Shown here: in pieces, positions 23,010-30,741 of the stretch | How positions within the stretch are numbered: position 1 is the stretch's first letter | Layout: every line of letters starts with the position of its first letter | Assembly (NCBI GenBank): GCA_047608145.1 | Contig: JASGDC010000017.1 | Location: 1-32,950, forward strand | Direction of reading: 5' to 3' | Origin: JASGDC01 sp047608145 | GTDB lineage: Bacteria; Actinomycetota; Actinomycetes; Actinomycetales; Micrococcaceae | DNA: 32,950 nt | Position numbers and translations under genes: made by a program | The notes under the pieces: model-generated | What the model was told of the DNA's origin: nothing | Databases searched by the model: none | The model's input: the letters and a program-made list of their open reading frames with translations, nothing else

Positions 23010-23708
23010 ATGAAAGTAACAGAGGTATTGCCGGTTGGCATGGAATTAGTGGAAGTAAAAGAGGATGAGAATTTAGAGGTGTTGGATATTTCTAAAAATT
23101 CGGATGGAACAACTACGGTTGTTTTTAATGTGCCTACTTTAGACATTGGTGTGACTGAGTTTAATATTCCAATGAGAGTTAAGCCTTTGGATGATGGTAA
23201 TGGTTTGGATCAGAAGTCTGTGCTTGGTGCTAAGCAGCTTGTTCTTGCTCGCTATGGTGACATTTTAGCGGTGTCTAATATGACTAATTCTGAAGTTGTT
23301 AAAGCTGTTACTGTGAGTGTTGTTCATGCGTTGAAGTCTTTTGGGTTTGGTAATGTTGCTAGGCAGATTGAGGCTCATATTGATAATTCTCAGGAGCTGA
23401 TTGCAGGATTGAAGTTTCCTAAACTTTCTGGGGCTCCTAACATCTTGGTGCTTAATGGTGATGGTGTTATTACTTTGCAAGCTTATATAAATAATGAAGC
23501 TAGTTTTAGTGCTTTGTCTATGTGTATGGAGCGGCTTCTTGTTTCTTTAGAGGCTGATGAGATTTCTCGTCAGGTTGGGGATTGTGTGCTGATTTTGGGT
23601 CAGCGGCAAGTTCTTGAGTTTGGGTCTGAAGATGACTCGTATTATTTGGTCGAGCAGCGGTATGGTGAGGCTCTTTTGACTCCTGAGAATGTTGGGAGGG
23701 TTAACTAA
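23010..23708 (+). CDS. Unknown element protein, 232 aa
   Basis: Unrecognised. A soluble protein with a regular beta-rich N-terminal third (VEVKEDENLEVLDISKN and TTTVVFNVPTLDIGVTEFNI) and a helical middle (KAVTVSVVHALKSFGFGNVA). No catalytic motif is seen. ATG at 23010 is chosen for the AAAGGAAAAT before it; an ATG at 22986 would add eight residues with a poorer ribosome-binding site. The stop overlaps the next start by one base. Confidence 0.55.
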   Translation: MKVTEVLPVGMELVEVKEDENLEVLDISKNSDGTTTVVFNVPTLDIGVTEFNIPMRVKPLDDGNGLDQKSVLGAKQLVLARYGDILAVSNMTNSEVVKAVTVSVVHALKSFGFGNVARQIEAHIDNSQELIAGLKFPKLSGAPNILVLNGDGVITLQAYINNEASFSALSMCMERLLVSLEADEISRQVGDCVLILGQRQVLEFGSEDDSYYLVEQRYGEALLTPENVGRVN

Positions 23709-24136
23709 TGGTTTTAAATAATGTGGTTGAAGAAGGAACTGTTGGTTCTAGGGAGTGGGCTGCGGGTTTTCTTTCTGGGAATTTAGGTGCAGTTGATCCG
23801 CTAGTGGTTTTTGAGTATTTGTTTTCGCTTAATTCTTGGCAAAGGGAACGGTTTTTAAAGAAGGTAGCTAAGACTTATCCTGAGGTTTGTGCTGATAAGA
23901 ATTTAGAGCAGTTGTTGGAGGATATTCTGGGTTTGTCGTGGGATGAGTTTAAGGATTCTAAATCTTATAGGGTTTTGTATCATCAGCGGTATCTTGCAAC
24001 TTGGGGAAAGATATCTTCATGGAATAGGGCTTGGTTAGATAAGTTTTTGCCGGGTTGGGATAAAGAGAGTCCTAAAGGGTTACACGATAAGTTCTATTCG
24101 TTAGGTGCTTTAAACGTGAGTGAGGTGAGAAGGTAA
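23708..24136 (+). CDS. Unknown element protein, 142 aa
   Basis: Unrecognised. Trp- and aromatic-rich helical protein, for example SLNSWQRERFLKKVAKTYPE and VLYHQRYLATWGKISSWNRA. No motif for a known enzyme. One-base overlap with both neighbours marks translational coupling, so it is probably produced with the replication genes downstream. Confidence 0.55.
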   Translation: MVLNNVVEEGTVGSREWAAGFLSGNLGAVDPLVVFEYLFSLNSWQRERFLKKVAKTYPEVCADKNLEQLLEDILGLSWDEFKDSKSYRVLYHQRYLATWGKISSWNRAWLDKFLPGWDKESPKGLHDKFYSLGALNVSEVRR

Positions 24137-24531
24137 TGGTTTTTCCTTTGGTTAGAAGAGGTATAGATACTTTGCCTGAAGCTGGTATTGCTTTGGTTGG
24201 TACTGGTATGAATTTTAGGACTAAGAGTACTGGTGGTAAGGCTTTGTTGGTGGTGCTTTGTGATAGTACGGGGATGGGGTCTGAAGTTACTTATAGGTTA
24301 GATGAGCTTGCTAGGAAGATGAATTGTACTGTTTTGCGTTTGAATGAGCTTGTTAGTGAGTTGGTGTCTCAGCGTATTTTTACTGTTACGTATTTTAATG
24401 AGCCTGATATGTGTGCTCGTTTTGAGTGGTTTCCAGAGTCAGTTTGGCTTCCTTGTCCGCCTGAAGATGCTTGGCAGGGTATGGGTGTTGAAGTGCAGAA
24501 AGAAGGTTTAGGATGTCTAACCAGCATTTGA
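24136..24531 (+). CDS. Unknown element protein with winged-helix-like pattern, 131 aa
   Basis: Not identified. TYRLDELARKMNCTVLRLNE and LVSELVSQRIFTVTYFNEPD read like a helix-turn-helix followed by a wing, so a DNA-binding role is possible. It lies directly before and overlaps the initiator gene by 19 bases, the usual place of an accessory replication protein. Confidence 0.55.
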   Translation: MVFPLVRRGIDTLPEAGIALVGTGMNFRTKSTGGKALLVVLCDSTGMGSEVTYRLDELARKMNCTVLRLNELVSELVSQRIFTVTYFNEPDMCARFEWFPESVWLPCPPEDAWQGMGVEVQKEGLGCLTSI

Positions 24532-25568
24532 AGTGGATTGCGGTAACTAAGACTGGTTCACCGACTAGTAGGTCTATTATGCGTATTCTTTGTGATATGG
24601 CTGATGCTAATAGTATTTGTTGGCCTTCTCAAGCGTATTTAGCTGAGTCTAGTGAGTATAGTGTTCCGACTGTTAAAAGGGCTTTGAAAGAGCTTGAAGC
24701 TGGTGGGTTTTTGGCTGTTTTGCGGGTTAGGAGTAAGAATTGTTACTTTTTGCCGGTGGTTGATGAGCAAGGTTCACTGTTAATGTCTGCTGATGAGCAT
24801 TTGAAAAGTAAGAATGCCATATCAGATTGTGAGGCTGAAGATGAAAATATAGACTCTGAATCTGGTGATGAAGGTATCAGTGTGATACCTAGTGGGGGTC
24901 AGAGTGATACTTCGTCAGCTGATACTAAGTGTCAGAGTGATACTAGTGAAGTATCAGAGCGATACTTGCCAAGTGTCAGTGTGATACCTGATAGGGGTCA
25001 GAGTGATACTTCCTCGCGTACGCGTAATACTCGCGTGCGCGTTCTAACCCCCATTAACCCTCAAGGAATCCTCAAGGAATCCTCATCTTCTTCGGTTCAG
25101 GAAAAAACTGGTGCTTCGGAAGTGAGTGGTTCAGTTTTTGAAGATGATGATTATTCTTCGGTGGTTTTTAGGAATTTGAAGTATCCTCCGACTCCGGAGC
25201 GTTATCGGGAGCAGTTGGTTAGGTTTCATGAGAATGCGAGGTTGTGGCTTAAGGATCTTTCTTTGAGTTTTGATGATGTGAAGGCTGCTGTTGAGCAGGC
25301 GATACTTGCTTCTAGTGAGCCTGTGGGTAATCTTCATGCTTTTGGGATGGCGGTTATTAAGAATCCGCGAACTTTCAAGGAAACTAATCTTCAGTTGGCT
25401 TCGCAGGGAAGTGGTTTTGGTGTTGGTTTGAGTAGGAAAGAGAAGGATTTAGCGTTTTTGAAGGATGCTTATGAGCGTTCTATCGCTGAAGAGCAGGATC
25501 AGTCGTTACCTGGTGTTGGTGCGTTGGGTGCTGTGTCACAGGAAGGAGTGGGTTATGCCGGGGCCTGA
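24513..25568 (+). CDS. Replication initiator, helix-turn-helix (HTH_36) type
   Basis: A 351-residue protein of the phage/ICE replisome-organiser type. The N-terminal winged helix (about residues 18-75) includes SICWPSQAYLAESSEYSVPT and VKRALKELEAGGFLAVLR. A polar linker (about 90-190) carries QSDTSS-, SVIP- and SERY-type repeats, which are the translation of DNA repeats. The C-terminal part (about 215-351) is helical and probably binds a helicase or loader. It should melt the element's origin, which seems to lie in its own gene. The end overlaps the next gene by 14 bases. The family call rests on the HTH pattern and context. Confidence 0.75.
   Translation: MSNQHLKWIAVTKTGSPTSRSIMRILCDMADANSICWPSQAYLAESSEYSVPTVKRALKELEAGGFLAVLRVRSKNCYFLPVVDEQGSLLMSADEHLKSKNAISDCEAEDENIDSESGDEGISVIPSGGQSDTSSADTKCQSDTSEVSERYLPSVSVIPDRGQSDTSSRTRNTRVRVLTPINPQGILKESSSSSVQEKTGASEVSGSVFEDDDYSSVVFRNLKYPPTPERYREQLVRFHENARLWLKDLSLSFDDVKAAVEQAILASSEPVGNLHAFGMAVIKNPRTFKETNLQLASQGSGFGVGLSRKEKDLAFLKDAYERSIAEEQDQSLPGVGALGAVSQEGVGYAGA
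24878..25009 (+). repeat. Iterons, intragenic origin candidate
   Basis: Six copies of CAG(A/T)G(T/C)GATAC start at 24878, 24900, 24933, 24955, 24977 and 24999; steps are 22, 33, 22, 22 and 22, all multiples of 11. A degenerate CAGCTGATAC lies at 24916. Copies fall in all three codon phases (remainders 2, 0, 0, 1, 2, 0 from the gene start). Copy 1 is the dyad GGTATCA-GTG-TGATACC and copy 4 AGTATC-AGAGC-GATACT. Confidence 0.8.
25015..25085 (+). repeat. CpG-rich decamers and 11-bp tandem repeat beside the iterons
   Basis: CGCGTACGCG (25015-25024) and CGCGTGCGCG (25032-25041) are 17 bases apart, followed by CCTCAAGGAAT in tandem (25059-25069, 25070-25080) and a partial third unit. C-rich content is exceptional within this element. 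Likely part of the same origin region. Confidence 0.65.
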
Positions 25569-26091
25569 GAAGATGGATGCTTTGGAGTTTGTTGTTGCTC
25601 ATCATGATGTGTTAGAGCAGTTGGAGCGTAGTGAGACGATTTCTAGACCTGTTGTGATTCAGTTGTTGGGGCTATTTGCTGAGCATCGTAGGGTTTTTGA
25701 TATTTCGGCTTTGACGATTGAGGATTGGTATAGGTCTTTGAATTTGCTTGAGGTAACTTCTGTTGAAGCAAAGGAAGTCTATGATTTGTTGGATTCTTTT
25801 ACTGGGTATTTTAGTAAGGCTTTCTTTTTGCAAATGGTTAAGACAAATCGTAGAGAGAAGGAGATGCGTCAGAGGTATGTTCAGTTAGGTTCGGACAAGA
25901 AGTATCAAGAGTTCCGTGAAAAGTATCATGGTTCAGCGGGTTTTAGAAGCTTTTTGGAAAGAGCTGCTGTTGATCAAGAGTTTTGTACTGAAATTTATGT
26001 TTCGTGGGATAAAGGGCACTATGAAACGCCTCAAGAAGCTATGAAGCGTAAGTATCAAGTGTTAATACCTAGCCCGCAAGGAGGCTATTAG
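25555..26091 (+). CDS. Unknown protein next to the initiator, 178 aa
   Basis: Unrecognised. An all-helical soluble protein, for example LEFVVAHHDVLEQLERSETI and RSLNLLEVTSVEAKEVYDLL. Its place directly after the initiator, with a 14-base overlap, fits a helicase loader or replication accessory. The ATG at 25555 has GGAAGGAG before it; a longer frame from 25465 would add 30 residues lying entirely within the initiator gene and is rejected. Confidence 0.6.
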   Translation: MPGPEKMDALEFVVAHHDVLEQLERSETISRPVVIQLLGLFAEHRRVFDISALTIEDWYRSLNLLEVTSVEAKEVYDLLDSFTGYFSKAFFLQMVKTNRREKEMRQRYVQLGSDKKYQEFREKYHGSAGFRSFLERAAVDQEFCTEIYVSWDKGHYETPQEAMKRKYQVLIPSPQGGY

Positions 26092-26132
26092 TGAAGTTTC
26101 TTTTTAACTTTGTTTGGTTGTTGTGGAATTAA
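26091..26132 (+). CDS. Micro-ORF, 13 residues, hydrophobic
   Basis: GTG at 26091 shares a G with the TAG of the previous gene and has AAGGAGG six bases before it. It encodes 13 residues, MKFLFNFVWLLWN, almost all hydrophobic. The strong ribosome-binding site and stop/start overlap argue for translation; it may be a leader or a small membrane peptide. Confidence 0.4.
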   Translation: MKFLFNFVWLLWN

Positions 26133-26166
26133 TTTGTATGGAAGCGTTTTTAGGAGTTGAAGGTTT

Positions 26167-27045
26167 ATGAGTCTTTTTAGTTCTCAGGCTCAGGTTTTGT
26201 GGTTGCTGTTGGTGGTTGAGGCGGTGATTACAGGGTTGATGGCTGGTGTTTTTTATAAGTCTTTTAGGTTGTTGTGTGCTCCTGTTTCTGCTTGGAGGGT
26301 GCGGACTTGGTTTGTCTTCTTGTTTCAGCTTTTCGTTCTCTATACGGTGAATGATTTGGTTCATAGTTATGCTAGGAAATCTCATTTGCTTGGGGTTAAT
26401 CATTTCGCTATGAAGTTTTATGTGAATCTTAATAGTTGGGTTGTTTTTGGATTTAATGTTTTATTGCTTGTGTTGCTGGTTTTGGTTCTTTTGAAATTGG
26501 GTAGAGCGGGTTATATCAAATTGGGTTGCCTGGTTAGGGCTGTGGAGCAGAAGCGGTTGAATCGTAGGCTTTTGAATGATGGTGATAAGAGTTTTGTTAA
26601 GGATTATGTTGCTGGGGTAGCTCCGGAGGTTCTTTTGGCTAGTCCTTTGAAGTTTCAGAGTATTAATAATGTTGATTTAAGTAGAAGTGTTGTTTGTGCA
26701 AAGAGGCGGTTGAGGAGTCCTGCGAATCAGGTTGCTAGTTTTTTTAGTATGAAGCATGGTGCGAAGGTTTTGAAAAAGCAGCAGGCTGCTCGTGAATTGC
26801 TGGATACGGCTTTGAATGTTGGTGGTCAGGTGCCTCGGAAGATTAATGGTGTGAATTTGTTGCAGTTGAAGCAGGTTTATGCTCGTGCTGTTCATCCGGG
26901 GACTCCTGTTGCTGAAGCTTTGGTTGCTGCGGTTAAGGTGCGTAATGATTTTAAGAAACTTAATGTACCTGTTGTGACATTGAAGGGGTTGGATGAGGTT
27001 TTACCTAGAGAGAAAAGTTTAGTTAAAGGAGAGAGTAATGAATAG
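26167..27045 (+). CDS. Membrane protein of unknown function, 292 aa
   Basis: The N-terminal 120 residues hold three hydrophobic segments (about 9-30, 47-63 and 91-117), the rest is basic and soluble: LKQVYARAVHPGTPVAEALV and AAVKVRNDFKKLNVPVVTLK-like text near the end. Not recognised. Its place between replication genes and the transfer module suggests a membrane anchor for replication or transfer. TTTTAGGAG lies about 13 bases before the ATG. End overlaps the next gene by 8 bases. Confidence 0.6.
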   Translation: MSLFSSQAQVLWLLLVVEAVITGLMAGVFYKSFRLLCAPVSAWRVRTWFVFLFQLFVLYTVNDLVHSYARKSHLLGVNHFAMKFYVNLNSWVVFGFNVLLLVLLVLVLLKLGRAGYIKLGCLVRAVEQKRLNRRLLNDGDKSFVKDYVAGVAPEVLLASPLKFQSINNVDLSRSVVCAKRRLRSPANQVASFFSMKHGAKVLKKQQAARELLDTALNVGGQVPRKINGVNLLQLKQVYARAVHPGTPVAEALVAAVKVRNDFKKLNVPVVTLKGLDEVLPREKSLVKGESNE

Positions 27046-27700
27046 TAATAGTGTTATTCCGATGGTTGCTCATGTGCAGTCTAGTGTGAGTGCTAGTGAG
27101 TTGGATCAACAGTTTGAGCAGTCGTTAGAGAATCTTGATGAGGCGTTTGAGCAGCTTATTCTTGTTGCTAAAGAGATGAAGACTACGAGGGGTTTTAGGG
27201 AGCTTGGTTTTGATTCTTTTGAGGAGTGGGTAAAAGATCGAATTGATAACTTAGATTCTGCTGTTAAGAAAGCTTATATGCGTGAGTTGTTATTTGTTTT
27301 GGTTGAAGAGCTTGAAATTTCAACATATCAGACTGCGTCGATGTTTGGTATTCACAGACAAAGCGTTCAATATCACTTGAACAAGCGTAAAGAAAATCAT
27401 GATAAGTATTTGAAGAATGAGGATGCTTTGGAGCTTGGTGATGGTGCGGACCTTGATTTTGGTGTTAAAGTAGATTTTAGTAATCTTCGTGAGGCTAGGA
27501 GTAATAGGATTGTTAAGTCGCTTACTAAGAGCCAGAAGAATATTTTAAAAGAGTTTAAGAAGTTGCGTAAAGTAGTTCCTCAAACAAGAGCAGTACGTCT
27601 TGCTTTAGCGGTACAGGCTGAAGATGTTCAGCGTCAGGTTGAGACTGTTCAGAAGCAGATTGAAGATTTAATTAGTGAGCTTGAAGAAGTGGAGGGATAG
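27038..27700 (+). CDS. DNA-binding coiled-coil protein
   Basis: A 220-residue protein: acidic N-terminal helix (FRELGFDSFEEWVKDRIDNL near residues 54-73), a helix-turn-helix STYQTASMFGIHRQSVQYHL (about 97-116) and a C-terminal coiled coil VQRQVETVQKQIEDLISELE. This may be a plasmid-type partition, replication or transfer regulator. AAAGGAGAG precedes the ATG. It overlaps the sigma-like gene by one base. Confidence 0.65.
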   Translation: MNSNSVIPMVAHVQSSVSASELDQQFEQSLENLDEAFEQLILVAKEMKTTRGFRELGFDSFEEWVKDRIDNLDSAVKKAYMRELLFVLVEELEISTYQTASMFGIHRQSVQYHLNKRKENHDKYLKNEDALELGDGADLDFGVKVDFSNLREARSNRIVKSLTKSQKNILKEFKKLRKVVPQTRAVRLALAVQAEDVQRQVETVQKQIEDLISELEEVEG

Positions 27701-27702
27701 TG

Positions 27703-28464
27703 ATGGTTGAGGTTATTTCGGTTAAGTCTTATCCGCTTGTGCTTGAGGAACAAGCGAATAGTGTGCTTAGTGATCTTAAGAATTTTTTCTATAGTCATTT
27801 TAAGTCTAGGACTGGCAGTAGTTCTAGTAGGGAAGAGTTTGAGGAGTTGTTTCAGGATATTTGTTTGGAGACGTGGCAGTCTCTTTTTAATTATCGTGAG
27901 TCTTTGCCACTTCGCCCTTGGGTTAAAGTGATTGGGAAGCGGAAGATTGGTTCTTATAATTTCCGTAAGGAGACGTGGTCGCATAGGGGTGCTTTGGCTA
28001 ATAGTGAGGCTATTGAGTATTCTGCTGTTTATTCTGATTTTGACGAGGCTAAGAGGTTAACTGTTTTCCAATCTTTGGATATTGTGTCGACTTTAGTAAG
28101 TCCGAGTAGGTTGCACGACTTTATGCTTATTTGGCAGGAGTTTGATGGAAACTATCGGAAAGCCGCAGTAAATGAAGATGTCCCAGTGTTTAGGTATAAG
28201 ACGACTTTTGACCAGGTTGGGTTTTTACTTTTGACTATCTTTCAAGCTCTTAATGATAATACTGGTGAGCTTTCACGGGTGATTCCTGGGCGGCCTGAAA
28301 GGTATGCTGTGATTGCTAGAGCGGTGTTGGAAACGCAAAGTACTTCTGCTGAAGAACTGGGTAGGGTACTGGGGTATCGTCCAGGTATCGTTAGTAAGCA
28401 TCTTGAAACTGTTAAACTGGCTTTAGCAACAGCGCAGAATATTTTAAAAAAGAATCAAGTTTAA
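27703..28464 (+). CDS. Sigma-70-like protein of the element
   Basis: About 253 residues. The N-terminal part resembles sigma region 2: EELFQDICLETWQSLFNYRE followed by LPLRPWVKVIGKRKIGSYNF (about residues 45-85), matching the usual order of an acidic helix and a Pro-Trp motif in ECF factors. The C-terminal TSAEELGRVLGYRPGIVSKH is a helix-turn-helix where region 4 would be. The middle is longer and diverged, so it could also be an anti-terminator-type regulator. It lies right before the transfer genes, which it may switch on. ATG at 27703 with GGAGGG before it. Confidence 0.6.
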   Translation: MVEVISVKSYPLVLEEQANSVLSDLKNFFYSHFKSRTGSSSSREEFEELFQDICLETWQSLFNYRESLPLRPWVKVIGKRKIGSYNFRKETWSHRGALANSEAIEYSAVYSDFDEAKRLTVFQSLDIVSTLVSPSRLHDFMLIWQEFDGNYRKAAVNEDVPVFRYKTTFDQVGFLLLTIFQALNDNTGELSRVIPGRPERYAVIARAVLETQSTSAEELGRVLGYRPGIVSKHLETVKLALATAQNILKKNQV

Positions 28465-28483
28465 TAAGGAATATAGTATCGTC

Positions 28484-29473
28484 ATGAAAAATAATTTTGT
28501 ATCTAATATTAGTGAAGAGTTTAAGAAGGTACCTTTGTGGTTTAAAGTTGTTGCGGGATTAGCGGGACTTGTTCTAGTAGGTTTCTTAGGGTTTTCTTCT
28601 TTTAAGGGTTCTGATGGTAGGGGTGATGAGTCTGCTCAGGCTACTCCTAGTACGAGCGCTAGTGAGAGTGAGTCTACTCCGAGTTCTAGTGAGTCTGTTC
28701 CTTATAGTACTGGTACTGCGGTAGCGAATGAGAAGAAGCTTTTTGCTGATCAGCCTGAAGGAAATCTTCAACCTGATGATCCGAAGGCGACTATGAGTGA
28801 TGAAGATCGTGATAAGAAATATAATTCGACGCCGCTGGTGCTTAATGAAAAGGGTCTTCCTGTGCCGACGGATACTAAGGATCCGAATCGTTATATGGCT
28901 GATTATATGAGAGCAAAGTATACTTTTGATACAAGTAAGGCAAGCTACGATGACTACGCTGCGAATATGGCTACTTGGTTTAATACGAGTCAGAAGTTAG
29001 CTAACCAAACTGAGGAACAGACTGTAAAAGCTGTAAAAACAAATGCGAAGAGAGCTTTGAGAAGTTTGAATATTTCTTCTGCTGATGATTGGGAGCGTCT
29101 TGCTCTTGATAATACTAAGTTTGAGGGTAAGGTAATGAATTTTTCTCAGCCGCCTAATACGGGTACTGCTGCTGATATTCATCCTGATCCGAATTGGTTG
29201 AAGTTTAATACTAGGAGTTTTGGTGTTTTTGATGTGATCCCTTATATGAGTAGTGATGCTCCTGGTGGTCAGGTTCCTGGTTCTACGGCCACTAATGTTG
29301 CACAAGATAGCGTAGCTTCTGCTTTGTGGGTGGATTGTCCTAATCCTGATGATACTGAACTTAATGAAAAACAGTGGACTCCTTTAGAGCATTGTGCAAT
29401 TAGAAGCGGTGCTGATCCTGCTCGGATTGAGCATACGGATATTTGGGACGCTTCTAATCCTTATGCAGACTAG
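28484..29473 (+). CDS. Membrane-anchored extracellular protein of the transfer module
   Basis: A 329-residue protein with a single membrane segment (about residues 20-40), a Ser/Thr/Glu-rich linker (45-75), then an extracellular domain with two cysteines near the end (VDCPNPDD and EHCAIRSG). Fold not recognised. Single anchor followed by a globular outside domain is the layout of TcpC/VirB8-type proteins of Gram-positive conjugation systems, but no sequence match is seen. It starts the gene row that leads to the lytic enzyme. Confidence 0.65.
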   Translation: MKNNFVSNISEEFKKVPLWFKVVAGLAGLVLVGFLGFSSFKGSDGRGDESAQATPSTSASESESTPSSSESVPYSTGTAVANEKKLFADQPEGNLQPDDPKATMSDEDRDKKYNSTPLVLNEKGLPVPTDTKDPNRYMADYMRAKYTFDTSKASYDDYAANMATWFNTSQKLANQTEEQTVKAVKTNAKRALRSLNISSADDWERLALDNTKFEGKVMNFSQPPNTGTAADIHPDPNWLKFNTRSFGVFDVIPYMSSDAPGGQVPGSTATNVAQDSVASALWVDCPNPDDTELNEKQWTPLEHCAIRSGADPARIEHTDIWDASNPYAD

Positions 29474-29502
29474 ATTCTTCGTCGGCTAATTATTTGTATT
29501 GT

Positions 29503-29538
29503 AGAGGCCTGCTCCTTTGTGGGGGTGGGTCTCTTTTT
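29503..29538 (+). terminator. Terminator before the lytic enzyme gene
   Basis: GAGGCCTGCTCC and GGGGGTGGGTCTC fold into a GC-rich hairpin with some G-U pairs, followed by TTTTT. It lies in the gap after the anchored protein and could attenuate the lytic enzyme gene. Confidence 0.6.
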
Positions 29539-29554
29539 AACTTCTTTTCCTTTT

Positions 29555-29568
29555 CTAGTAATTACTAG
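29555..29568 (+). promoter_or_regulatory. Palindrome at the ribosome-binding site
   Basis: CTAGTAATTACTAG is a perfect 14-bp palindrome ending two bases before the GGAAGGGGG ribosome-binding site of the lytic enzyme gene. Weak outer pairing (TTCC with GGAA) could cover that site. Confidence 0.4.
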
Positions 29569-29583
29569 TGGAAGGGGGTGAGC

Positions 29584-30726
29584 ATGAAGAAGACGATTAT
29601 TAGTATTTTAGTTATTTTGGCTATTGTTACTGCTCCTTTTTTCTTGGTGGCTGGTTTTCTTGTTCCTAGTGCTTCTGCGGTTGTGGCGTCTGATGATTGT
29701 TCATCAAGTGGTAGTTCTTCTTTGACTTCTTTGGATTTAGAGGAGGAGTCTATTGATTCTTCTCATGTTTCGTGGAGTACTGCTAGTGAGGTTCAGAAGA
29801 AGAATGCGAAGATTATTCGTGATTCTGTTGAAGAGCATAATGGTGATGCTAAGCATTTGTTGGTTACGGTTATGGTTGCTATTGCTGAGTCTGAGATGCA
29901 GGCTTTGGATTATGGTGATAGTGATTCTTTGGGAATGTTTCAGCAGCGTGCTAATTGGGGTCCGGCGGATAAGCGTAAGGACGCTAAGTGGTCTACTGAT
30001 CGTTTCTTGACTGAGGATACTGATGGTTCTTTACATAATGGTACTTTGGGTTATTTGGATAAGGAGAAGGATGGTCAGATTACTGCTACGGATCCTTGGA
30101 TGATTGCTCAGCAGGTGCAAGCTTCAGCGTTTTCGGATGGGTCTAATTATAAGAAAGTGATGGGTAATGCTCAAGATATTATTAAGCACTTAGATGATGT
30201 GGATTCCTCTTCGTCTTCTTCTTGTTCTAGTAGCGGTAGTAGTGCGGCTTCTTCGGGTAAGGATGATTATCCGTATAAAGATCGTTGTAACGCTTCAACT
30301 GAGGACTTGATTCAAGAAGCTACTCAGTTTGGTGGTTGGATTTGTCAGTGTGTGGACTTTGTTTCCTTCAGGGTGAATAAGGCTATGGGGTGGAAAGAAG
30401 GGGAAACTGTTAAGTTTACTGGTGCTGGTAATGCTAATCAGTGGGAATCTGCTCTTTCTTCACGTTCTGGTTGGACAGTGAATGATACTCCTCGTGTTGG
30501 TGCGGTAGCGATTTGGAATACGGGTACTTATGGGCATGTGGCTATGGTTTCAAAGGTGGAGGAAGATGGTAAGACTATTGAGGTTGAGCAATATAATTTC
30601 AGTAATTCTCAAACAGGTAATAAGCCTTTAAGGTATTCGAAGGTTAAGGGGAAAATTGATAATTCGGATGGTGCTTGGGGTTCTGGTGGTGCGGTATCGT
30701 CTTTTGCTTACTATGAAGGAGATTAA
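29584..30726 (+). CDS. Lytic transglycosylase / CHAP cell-wall hydrolase of a T4SS
   Basis: A 380-residue secreted enzyme that opens peptidoglycan for the transfer channel (VirB1/PrgK/TcpG type). Signal or anchor segment at 1-35; lysozyme-like domain (about 70-200) with AIAESEMQ as catalytic Glu block and DSDSLGMFQQRANWG; Ser-rich linker; CHAP amidase/endopeptidase domain (about 225-380) with catalytic Cys in WICQCVDFVS and His in TYGHVAMVSKV, plus VEQYNF. ATG at 29584 is chosen for GGAAGGGGG; GTG at 29578 would add two residues and overlap it. Clear call, with a strong stop hairpin after it. Confidence 0.9.
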   Translation: MKKTIISILVILAIVTAPFFLVAGFLVPSASAVVASDDCSSSGSSSLTSLDLEEESIDSSHVSWSTASEVQKKNAKIIRDSVEEHNGDAKHLLVTVMVAIAESEMQALDYGDSDSLGMFQQRANWGPADKRKDAKWSTDRFLTEDTDGSLHNGTLGYLDKEKDGQITATDPWMIAQQVQASAFSDGSNYKKVMGNAQDIIKHLDDVDSSSSSSCSSSGSSAASSGKDDYPYKDRCNASTEDLIQEATQFGGWICQCVDFVSFRVNKAMGWKEGETVKFTGAGNANQWESALSSRSGWTVNDTPRVGAVAIWNTGTYGHVAMVSKVEEDGKTIEVEQYNFSNSQTGNKPLRYSKVKGKIDNSDGAWGSGGAVSSFAYYEGD

Positions 30727-30741
30727 TATAAAAATAATTTC

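Noticed and set aside
24878..25009. CRISPR-like array
   Set aside because: Repeats are only 11 bases with 11- or 22-base gaps, inside an open gene, without Cas genes. Iterons fit better.
25465..25554. 30-residue extension of the gene after the initiator
   Set aside because: It lies wholly inside the initiator gene, has no ribosome-binding site, and reads like an out-of-frame shadow; ATG at 25555 has GGAAGGAG.
26104..26403. Minus-strand frames across the element, for example here and near 28586 and 28997
   Set aside because: They come from the G+T-rich plus strand, which gives stop-poor antisense frames rich in Asn, Thr, Arg and Ser with no ribosome-binding sites.
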